DNA from: CAZZKJ01 sp964654695
Lineage (GTDB): Bacteria; Krumholzibacteriota; Krumholzibacteriia; WVZY01
Direction: 5' to 3'
Length of the DNA stretch: 28,085 nt
Assembly: GCA_964654695.1 (NCBI GenBank)
Contig: CAZZKJ010000027.1
Location: 1 to 28,085, forward strand
Part shown: positions 1 to 6,435 of the stretch, piece after piece
Numbering within the stretch: position 1 is the first letter of the stretch
How the letters are laid out: each line of letters begins with the position of its first letter
Notes under the pieces: generated by a model
What the model was told of the DNA's origin: nothing
The model's database searches: none
Seen by the model: only the letters and a program-made list of their open reading frames with translations
Position numbers and translations under genes: made by a program

Positions 1-48
1 TGGGGGGCGTTTCAACTCGATGCGATGATGGCGAAAGAGGACGGTTAA
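1..48 (+). CDS. C-terminal end of a probable ECF sigma factor (partial)
   Basis: Frame 1 is open from the window edge and ends at TAA 46-48, giving the last 15 residues (WGAFQLDAMMAKEDG). The tail alone is too short to identify. The call is inferred from context: one base after this stop begins a gene with an anti-sigma zinc finger and a membrane anchor, and ECF sigma factors are usually encoded directly upstream of their anti-sigma partner in one transcript. The near-contact of stop and start suggests translational coupling. Confidence 0.5.
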   Translation, partial: WGAFQLDAMMAKEDG

Positions 49-49
49 G

Positions 50-808
50 ATGTCCGGTGAACAGTGGCAACACATTGATGACGATTTGATGACCGATGCG
101 TTGCTGCGTTTGTTGCCGCATAAACAACTGGAACTAGTGCTCAACCATCTCGATGAGTGCTCCGGGTGCGAGACGCGTTTCCGCGAAGCGGTATCCCGGT
201 TTGAGACGCTAAAAGCGGAGGCTGCCGGCGCTGCCGCCGCACGCGTCTCTGGACACGAAGACACTGTTGAAACAAGCTGGTGGCGCGCGCTTGTCCGCTC
301 CGTGCTGGCGCGTCCGGCGTTCGCAACAGCCGCCGTTCTGTTGGCAGTGGCATTGTTCGTGCTGATCCCTCTGCAACGCCGGCAGGAGCCGGGAACGGCC
401 GCGTGGATTCCCGTTGCGGGCGAGATTCTCGAAAAACGAGGTGCGAGCGGCGGCGCCGACGATCGCTTTTGGTCAGGACTGGAGGCATACCGCGAGCGCC
501 GCGCGGTCGACGCTATCGATCACCTCACGGCGGCAAAGACAACGGGACCTTATCGAGACCTGAAGATTATCTATCTGGCAAGCGCGTTGGTCAATTTATC
601 AAAGTTCGACAAAGCGTTGGTGATGATCAACGGTGTGGTTTTGGACGATCTCCCGCAACCGTGGCGCGACGAGGCGCGGTGGGTACGGGCTGTAGCATTG
701 ATCGGAACCGGCGACACCGAAGGCGGGCACGCCGCAATCGAGCGGCTCGCCGGACTGGATGGTCGCGTCGGAGACCGCGCGCGATCCTACCTGGATGACC
801 TCCGTTAA
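50..808 (+). CDS. Membrane anti-sigma factor, zinc-finger type, with periplasmic TPR-like domain
   Basis: 252 residues. The cytoplasmic N-terminus has the H-x3-C-x2-C core of zinc-binding anti-sigma domains (H33, C37, C40 in NHLDECSGC), which in this family clamps an ECF sigma factor. One hydrophobic helix at about 89-108 (FATAAVLLAVALFVLIPL) makes it a single-pass protein. Residues 140-250 are helical with TPR-like periodicity (FWSGLEAYRERRAVDAIDHL, then KIIYLASALVNLSKFDKAL) and should lie outside the membrane as a sensor or protein-binding part. An AGAGG-like ribosome site lies ahead of ATG 50, within the end of the preceding gene. The stop shares a TTAA palindrome with the stop of the convergent CHAT gene. 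The zinc finger and anchor are clear; the signal sensed is unknown. Confidence 0.75.
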   Translation: MSGEQWQHIDDDLMTDALLRLLPHKQLELVLNHLDECSGCETRFREAVSRFETLKAEAAGAAAARVSGHEDTVETSWWRALVRSVLARPAFATAAVLLAVALFVLIPLQRRQEPGTAAWIPVAGEILEKRGASGGADDRFWSGLEAYRERRAVDAIDHLTAAKTTGPYRDLKIIYLASALVNLSKFDKALVMINGVVLDDLPQPWRDEARWVRAVALIGTGDTEGGHAAIERLAGLDGRVGDRARSYLDDLR

Positions 809-3207
809 CGCGAGTTGCCCACGATGACGAAACCTGCCCAGTACGCGGGGTGTGCAAAGCGGCCGCCAGCCATGGTGCGCAATTCCTGTTGTGACTGCCG
901 GAGTGCTTCGGCAGTATCAAACACGCCGTCCTTCGCCCCAACTGCCAAACGACGATAAAACAACCGTATCAGATTTGCCGCCGCGTCATCGTCTGCGTCC
1001 CAGATGCTCGAGACAATCTGTTTTGCTCCGGCGGCCATCAGCGCCTGGTGAAACCCCAGCGGACCGTCGCTAACGGCGGGCGCGCCGCTGGCCGTTTGGC
1101 ATGCGCCGAGTGTGACCAGGTCAACGTCGAGTTGCCAGCCGAGTTGAATTTCGCGTGTTGTTATTACGCCGTCGTGGTACCGCGTGGCCATTTCGAGCGG
1201 ATCTCCCGGATCGGGCAATGGTGTGACGACGAGCGCGGAACGTTCCGGAATAATCGGGTGGGCGATACCGTGGGTGCCAAAGTGCATCGCCGTGATACGT
1301 AAGGGTTGTGCGACAACTCTCGCATCGAGCGCCGCTTCGGTGGCGTCCGACCCGTCTAGTATGTGTGTGCGCGCAAAAAAAGAAGCGAGCACACGCGCCT
1401 CTTTTGCCGTCTCGCGGAGCCGTGGAAGATCTCTCAGGATGGTATGATCGCCGTCGAGGGCGCCGCGAAGCTGATCTTCACCGAGTAGCGTGGGCGAATT
1501 GTCGATAGCTGCTCCCGCGTAGTCGGGGTCGCATATGATCAAAAGCTCGTCTAGGTTGTTCGGGTTGCGCGGAGGGGAAACGACGTTTGATATAGAAGGC
1601 ACGTACGTAACGGCGAAACGTTCCGATAGAAACCGTCCCTCGCCGTCAATGAGACATTCGATCGGAACGCCGTGCAGCAGGACATCCGCCGGAATGATCA
1701 ACCGGGTGACGTCTCCGAGGTGTTTCCGGATCGGTTCGAAACGCTTTTGCCAGACGTCGTGGAGGTCGTTTTCCAGTTCCCGGTCGCGGGCGACAGGCAT
1801 CGGCCAGCTTGCCGCTCGTCGGAGCTTCCGAGCGGCTGATACGCCCGATTGCAGGAATTGCTCGTAACTCTCCCTCGTGTCCGTGACGATTACGGGAATC
1901 CAGTGTATATCACCATCGCTGCGCGCGACATACGCGTACACGACGAATCGTCCAGTGTTCCGATCGTCGCCCGGCAGATGGCACTGCATCCAACCGACAA
2001 TTGCTTCGTTACGACCGAGTCTCGATGTGACGTCGGCCGTTCCGTCAGTGTTGGGTCGAGGCGATTGGGTCGCGCGAAACGCGTCGGCCAATGCATTGAG
2101 ATAGGCGAGGTGGATCTCCTCGTGGACTCCCGGATCTCGGCATTCGTGACGCGTCCGACAGATCCTTGCGAGCGCGAGCGCGCGACGCTCCATGTCGAGC
2201 ACCAGGGCACGGTCAAATCTGTTGCTTAGACCGGGTTCGGACATCGCCTCGCTGATCCATCCGACGCCGGATTTCAAGACCTCCCACGCTTCTTTGTACC
2301 GTTTCTGGTCTAGCAGCAGCAGCGTTAGTCGAACATTCGAGGCCGACGACGCGCGCTGCAGACCGAACCACCGAGGTGAATTGTGTAACGTACGGTTGCG
2401 CGCCTTGATGGACGCCCGCAACGATTGCTCGGCGGCGTCATACTGACCGTCCCTGAACTGCAGTCCGCCGAGTGCGTTGTATACCGCAGACTCGATGGCG
2501 AGATCCTTTACCGGACACCGTTCAATCAAATTGGCGCACTCTTCCAAAAGCACCGCCGCCTCTTCGCCGCGGCCCGCATACTGCATCGCGTGGGCGTACC
2601 AGCAGAGCGTCGATATGCTCACCGGGTGCAACGGCCCCAGGGTTGAACGGTACAAATCCAAGGCACGAAGATAGTGTTCAGTGGATTCATCAGGAAACCG
2701 AAGGCGTTTCCAAGCGGCTTCGTGAGACGCAACGGCGGCGGCGACCACGCCGTTTTCGCCGCTGGCTTCTACGATATTGCGGGCGCGCTCGATTGCGGCT
2801 GCCGATGCTTCGTGTTGACGGATATTCCGGAGTGCGCTCGCGAGGTGCAGGAGAGTTTCAGCGGTTTTGAGGTGGTTGTCACCGTATGATTCCGTGCGCA
2901 GCCGCAGAGCGTGCTGCAACTGGTACTGCGCCCATTCCTTCCGTCCAGACACGTGAAAGATGACCCCGATGTCGTGATGCGCGTCTGCGACGCTTCGGTG
3001 TTGCGTGCCGAAGCGAGCGATGCGTGCGTTGAGCGTGTCAACGCTTGCAACGAACGCTTCGCGATATCGCCCCTGGAAAACGAACCGTTCAACGGGTGTG
3101 AGCGATGGGTGCTTTTCGACAGCCATGGGCCTTGACGGCAGGACAATGCCGGCGGCGCCCACTACAATCATGCAGGCATATCTTCTTAGAATCGTCATAA
3201 GTTTCAT
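805..3207 (-). CDS. Secreted TPR-CHAT domain protein (caspase-fold peptidase)
   Basis: 800 residues. An N-terminal signal-like stretch (RR at 8-9, hydrophobic 11-24) is followed by TPR repeats of the roughly 42-residue kinesin-light-chain type over about 40-320 (for example DAHHDIGVIF, HYLRALDLYRSTLGPLHPVS). A CHAT domain fills about 500-800. Both catalytic residues of the family are visible: His646 in HFGTHG and Cys703 in LGACQTASG. The domain closes with the usual HPAYWAGFVIVG. CHAT proteins are clan CD cysteine peptidases, usually activated through the attached TPR or a partner. The gene is convergent with the anti-sigma gene, with stops sharing TTAA. The start ATG (3207) lacks a clear Shine-Dalgarno; a second ATG lies three codons downstream. 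Export is inferred; if real, the peptidase would share the periplasm with the anti-sigma TPR part. Confidence 0.85.
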   Translation of the reverse strand: MKLMTILRRYACMIVVGAAGIVLPSRPMAVEKHPSLTPVERFVFQGRYREAFVASVDTLNARIARFGTQHRSVADAHHDIGVIFHVSGRKEWAQYQLQHALRLRTESYGDNHLKTAETLLHLASALRNIRQHEASAAAIERARNIVEASGENGVVAAAVASHEAAWKRLRFPDESTEHYLRALDLYRSTLGPLHPVSISTLCWYAHAMQYAGRGEEAAVLLEECANLIERCPVKDLAIESAVYNALGGLQFRDGQYDAAEQSLRASIKARNRTLHNSPRWFGLQRASSASNVRLTLLLLDQKRYKEAWEVLKSGVGWISEAMSEPGLSNRFDRALVLDMERRALALARICRTRHECRDPGVHEEIHLAYLNALADAFRATQSPRPNTDGTADVTSRLGRNEAIVGWMQCHLPGDDRNTGRFVVYAYVARSDGDIHWIPVIVTDTRESYEQFLQSGVSAARKLRRAASWPMPVARDRELENDLHDVWQKRFEPIRKHLGDVTRLIIPADVLLHGVPIECLIDGEGRFLSERFAVTYVPSISNVVSPPRNPNNLDELLIICDPDYAGAAIDNSPTLLGEDQLRGALDGDHTILRDLPRLRETAKEARVLASFFARTHILDGSDATEAALDARVVAQPLRITAMHFGTHGIAHPIIPERSALVVTPLPDPGDPLEMATRYHDGVITTREIQLGWQLDVDLVTLGACQTASGAPAVSDGPLGFHQALMAAGAKQIVSSIWDADDDAAANLIRLFYRRLAVGAKDGVFDTAEALRQSQQELRTMAGGRFAHPAYWAGFVIVGNSR

Positions 3208-3482
3208 GCGGTCAAATCATCGAGATCGGCTCGCAATTGCCGGGACTGCGGGTTGGTATCATCCAATCGCCACCCGCCCGACGTTTTACTTGAAGCAGGG
3301 AAACGGCGCAGCTGACTGATAGCAGCACTCTCAACATCGTGATTCCTTGTGGGTGATTCGCGCAGATCGGGTGTGTTGTTAAAAAATGGTATCATCAAAA
3401 AGTTGCCAGGCGCATTCGTTCCGGTGAAAAGGACAAGCCGAAGTTCGATGTGATATAATACACCATCATTAGTAACGGCCAC
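3204..3482 (-). CDS. Small hypothetical protein upstream of the CHAT gene (doubtful)
   Basis: A 92-codon frame starting at GTG 3482 overlaps the CHAT start by 4 bases in the ATGA arrangement typical of coupled genes. The frame runs upstream without a stop to about 3530. The product has no recognisable domain, signal peptide or membrane segment; its C-terminal half is charged (GGWRLDDTNPQSRQLRADLD). No ribosome site is evident. It lies between an active-looking gene and a decayed one, so it may be a remnant or non-coding. Function unknown. Confidence 0.3.
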   Translation of the reverse strand: MAVTNDGVLYHIELRLVLFTGTNAPGNFLMIPFFNNTPDLRESPTRNHDVESAAISQLRRFPASSKTSGGWRLDDTNPQSRQLRADLDDLTA

Positions 3483-3548
3483 AATTGGGATTTGATATTG
3501 TTCACAAATGCCGATTTGGGACTCGACCTCTCAGAATTATTCTAGACG

Positions 3549-4079
3549 TTACCGATAGATCGCTTTGATCTGGCCCCACGTCCGCTTCTCGACGGGGACG
3601 TCATTGCAGCCGGCCGGTCGCGCGCCAAGAACGCCGCGCAGGGTGCGCCATCCGGGTGATTGCCAGGGAGGCACGGCGAACTAGCGTCCAACGTCGGGTC
3701 CGGCCACCAGGACGGATTGCAAAATTTTGGATTTACTGAAATATTGTCGCCGTTGTCGGTTGCCCCGGCGGGCAAGGAATCGCCCGCGGCATTGCCAAAA
3801 ATGTCGCAACACGCGAATGTTGGGGCGGCGCCATTGGACGGGGAGAACAGGCTTCCGCCCCCGTTGAAGCTGAAGATCGTACGCTGGATGCCGACGGGCG
3901 ATCCTGCGTTCAAATACATCGCACCGGCTTCCGGCGCCTCGTTGGAGGACACGGTGCACCCCGTCAAGGACGACGGCCACAGGGCTGACACGTATAACGC
4001 CCCCCCCAGAGACGGTCGCGGTATTGTTTACGATAACCGTGTTCTCGATCGCAAAGGACTGTTTAAATATCATCATGTG
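3549..4079 (-). pseudogene. Remnant of a right-handed beta-helix (polymorphic outer-membrane type) protein, two frameshifts
   Basis: Three reading frames on this strand join into one family-like C-terminus. The first gives FAIENTVIVNNTATVSGG. Skipping one base of a G8 tract (4000-4007) continues as GGALYVSALWPSSLTGC and then the beta-helix segment with CCDIFGNAAGD and SPCLPGNHPDG. A second shift at about 3632-3640 (two extra bases or one lost) restores GVLGARPAGCNDV and ends in WGQIKAIYR at TAA 3549-3551. Cys-rich CDIFGNAGGD blocks and a W-G-x-I-K tail are characteristic, from recall, of secreted beta-helix proteins of FCB-type genomes. There is no signal peptide or normal start: an in-frame stop lies at 4080-4082, so the N-terminal part is missing. 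Decay is likeliest; assembly indels cannot be excluded for the two shifts, but not for the missing 5' end. Confidence 0.75.
4000..4007. repeat. C8/G8 homopolymer at the beta-helix frameshift
   Basis: Eight consecutive C on the given strand (G on the coding strand). Seven would join the two beta-helix frames exactly. Such tracts are prone to slippage, in cells and in sequencing. Confidence 0.9.
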
Positions 4080-4091
4080 TTAATTCTTTTG

Positions 4092-4120
4092 TTGACATGC
4101 TGATATAATTATGCTACAGT
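4092..4120 (+). promoter_or_regulatory. Candidate sigma-70-type promoter for the metzincin gene
   Basis: A perfect TTGACA at 4092-4097 is followed after 17 bases by TACAGT at 4115-4120. An alternative extended -10, TGATATAAT, overlaps at 4101-4109. Either would give a leader of about 145-160 bases before ATG 4271. Whether this organism uses the E. coli-like consensus is assumed. Confidence 0.5.
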
Positions 4121-4270
4121 GTCGTTCTCTTAAGCTGTTTACATATGGAAGTCGATCAGGCGTTCGCAAACTGTTCATGGAATAATTCGGGTGGCTCCAA
4201 CGTCAACCGCAGTTTATTTACGCTGCTCATCCCCACTCGACCTTTTCGTCCCTGGCATCCGGAGGTTATC

Positions 4271-5506
4271 ATGATAGTGTTAAAGAGGTTGATGTGCATT
4301 ATTGTACTCTTGCTGTTCTCCGGAGTCGTTTTGGGTCCGGAGCCGTCGTCTGCAGATGTTGATAAGCGTTGGGATTGGCCCGGCAAAAAACGTGATCTCA
4401 AGGTATGCTTGACATCATCTGCTGGTTGTCCCGCAAACATGGCGGATTCTTTGAAAGCGGCGATCAACATTTGGAACGCCGACCTGACGAGTTGGAGTCT
4501 CACGTTTACTACGAATTGCGACTCAGCCGACATCAAAGTAAGCTGTGGGACCATGAGCGGTCTCGGTGAGTGGTCGGCCGATTACGATTCCGGCAAGAAA
4601 GAGGCGACGAACCACAAAATCAAAATCAACAGCGGCTCGTCCTGGGGATACTGCAATAATAAATACGAAGTTGTAAGTACTCTCGTACATGAACTCGGTC
4701 ATGCGATGCGCATGAAGCATACGGGCTCCGGCGACCAGATGCGTGCGGAACAGGACACATTGGGTCATTCGCGAACTCCCACAAAAAAAGACTCTACCGA
4801 AGCTGCTCTAACCGACGGCAGCGCCAATGCCAGCAGTACGACTACTCCTTCCGGAATCAAAAAGAACCAGTTGTACAGCGGCTCCATAACCCCCGGGCCA
4901 GGCGATCCGCCTTTCGATCTTCTATCCGCAACCGGCGTGTTTTTGAACGCATACCGGCCTGCAATGGTGCAGATCCTGGGTTTCGTGATAGCCGGGAATG
5001 ATCAATTGGATTGGGATGCGACTATTGATCCGCTCGCCGACGGCACGGAGCCGTATGTATTGACAATCCAATATCCGACTTCCACGGTGGAAAGATGGGG
5101 GTTTTTGCATGTAGTGGATCCCGGGTGGGATGAGCTTTGGCAGCCGATAGCAGTCGCACCGCCCGACACGGCCGTTCCGGGTCCGCTAAGTGATGTCTTA
5201 TTGTACGCCTGGAACAGCCAGCACCCGGCGGGTTTGGATGCTATGGATTTTACCTGGTTCATCGATAACAACCGGATCGTGAAAGGTGAATTCGAAACCT
5301 CGGTACATCTTTCTATTGGATCGCACCAAGTTGTGCTTCACGCCGAAGACGATTTTGGCAATGAGAGCACCGATACAATGACCGTTACAGTAGGAAGCGA
5401 AATTCCTTCTCTCGGCACGATTGGTATAGTCATCCTGTTGACCCTGCTGATGTTGACCGCCGCGGTTTTCCTGCGGAGAAATCGTCTGCCGGTTGTGAGC
5501 CGATAA
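4271..5506 (+). CDS. Exported metzincin-like zinc protease with PKD-like module and IPTL-CTERM-like sorting tail
   Basis: 411 residues from ATG 4271, chosen because GGAGG lies 6-7 bases upstream and a signal peptide follows at once (KRLMCIIVLLLFSGVV). The frame extends upstream to 4145 but that part is leader. A zinc site HELGHAMRMKH (H140, E141, H144, H150) fits the metzincin H-E-x-x-H-x5-H layout, with Arg in place of the usual Gly at the eighth position. Met157 in GSGDQMRAE could be the Met-turn. Several Cys (46, 53, 83, 92, 128) suggest disulfides. Residues 268-376 form a PKD-like module shared with the next gene. The C-terminus reads IPSLGTIG, a hydrophobic helix, then LRRNR, as in IPTL-CTERM sorting signals. 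Likely processed and displayed at the cell surface; substrate unknown. Confidence 0.75.
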   Translation: MIVLKRLMCIIVLLLFSGVVLGPEPSSADVDKRWDWPGKKRDLKVCLTSSAGCPANMADSLKAAINIWNADLTSWSLTFTTNCDSADIKVSCGTMSGLGEWSADYDSGKKEATNHKIKINSGSSWGYCNNKYEVVSTLVHELGHAMRMKHTGSGDQMRAEQDTLGHSRTPTKKDSTEAALTDGSANASSTTTPSGIKKNQLYSGSITPGPGDPPFDLLSATGVFLNAYRPAMVQILGFVIAGNDQLDWDATIDPLADGTEPYVLTIQYPTSTVERWGFLHVVDPGWDELWQPIAVAPPDTAVPGPLSDVLLYAWNSQHPAGLDAMDFTWFIDNNRIVKGEFETSVHLSIGSHQVVLHAEDDFGNESTDTMTVTVGSEIPSLGTIGIVILLTLLMLTAAVFLRRNRLPVVSR

Positions 5507-5545
5507 ATGCTTGCCCAAGGTCTCAGGAGTTCGTAATTTGAACAT

Positions 5546-6277
5546 GTGAATGATCGCTTGAAATACATTCGCGGCAAAGTTGTCGGCTATGCTCTTGCCC
5601 TGATATTGTGTGCACCTGCTTCATTGGGTATGGGCAGCTGTGGAAGCAAAGATACCGTCCGCCGCGTGAATCACGACACCGGCAAAGCCGAAGGCACGGC
5701 GGCAAATATCAAATTGGACATAACTCCACCCGGTAGCAGCCGCGGCGGCCGTTACCGGGGTTTGGTCCGTTTCATGGGCGATCGCAAGCGGCCGGTTTTT
5801 GCCAAGGCTTTATCGATATCCGCACTTTCCCACAACAAAAACGCCCTGCAGAATATTCACGTCGTCATTCGGAACGAACGCGAAGCTGCCATCGAATGCG
5901 ATGTATCTCCCGACGCCAACACCACTGAGTTAATCGTTCTCTCCGTTCGCTATCCCCAGCGAACGGAAACTTACGATCTTTACCTGCGCGTGGTGGATGA
6001 AGATTGGGATCCGTCGTGGCGCCCGACCGCGGTCGCACCTCCCGATACTGCGGTTTCAGCCGGCACCATGGTGATTCTGGACGCGACGGCAAGCCGTCAT
6101 CCCGCGGGCCTGAACGCAATGACATTTTTATGGATTATCAATGACGGAAAAATGCTTGTTGGCGATAACATCACATCTTTTGTTTTACCCGCCGGAACGC
6201 ATACCATCGTATTGATCGCCGAAGATCGCTTTGGAAATGTTTCAAATGATACTATGATCGTCCACGTCGACAAATAA
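5546..6277 (+). CDS. Exported or lipoprotein-like protein with PKD-like module, paralogue of the preceding C-terminal domain
   Basis: 243 residues from GTG 5546; the ATG at 5544 is out of frame. AGGAG at about 5525-5529 is rather distant. The N-terminus has basic residues and a hydrophobic stretch (VVGYALALILCAPASLGMG) ending at SC, so Cys32 could be a lipidation site, although Met at -3 is not a good lipobox. Residues 136-241 align by eye with 268-376 of the upstream protein: RVVDEDWDPSWRPTAVAPPD matches HVVDPGWDELWQPIAVAPPD, then HPAGLNAM matches HPAGLDAM, and AEDRFGNVSNDTM matches AEDDFGNESTDTM. The protease part is absent. The 39-base gap suggests co-transcription. Function unknown; probably a surface-associated relative or partner of the protease. 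Confidence 0.6.
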   Translation: MNDRLKYIRGKVVGYALALILCAPASLGMGSCGSKDTVRRVNHDTGKAEGTAANIKLDITPPGSSRGGRYRGLVRFMGDRKRPVFAKALSISALSHNKNALQNIHVVIRNEREAAIECDVSPDANTTELIVLSVRYPQRTETYDLYLRVVDEDWDPSWRPTAVAPPDTAVSAGTMVILDATASRHPAGLNAMTFLWIINDGKMLVGDNITSFVLPAGTHTIVLIAEDRFGNVSNDTMIVHVDK

Positions 6278-6342
6278 TCTCTCGAGAGTGCAGGCCGGAG
6301 ACCGGGATTCACCGATTATCTTGCTGATTTATGATATTAAAA

Positions 6343-6351
6343 TGGTATAAT
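6343..6351 (+). promoter_or_regulatory. Extended -10 promoter element for the repeat protein
   Basis: TGGTATAAT contains a perfect TATAAT (6346-6351) preceded by the TGn of extended -10 promoters. No good -35 lies at 17 bases (TTGCTG is at 19). The start codon is 85 bases downstream. Confidence 0.5.
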
Positions 6352-6435
6352 AGACAAATCAGCGTCTGAATATCTCATCTATGCCGTATCACCATAATAT
6401 TTTACAGCGTTTCCTAATTCCTGTGGAGGTTCGTA

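Noticed and set aside
4145..4270. N-terminal extension of the metzincin frame
   Set aside because: GGAGG and a signal peptide start at 4271; the 42 extra residues are polar leader translation and would bury the signal peptide.
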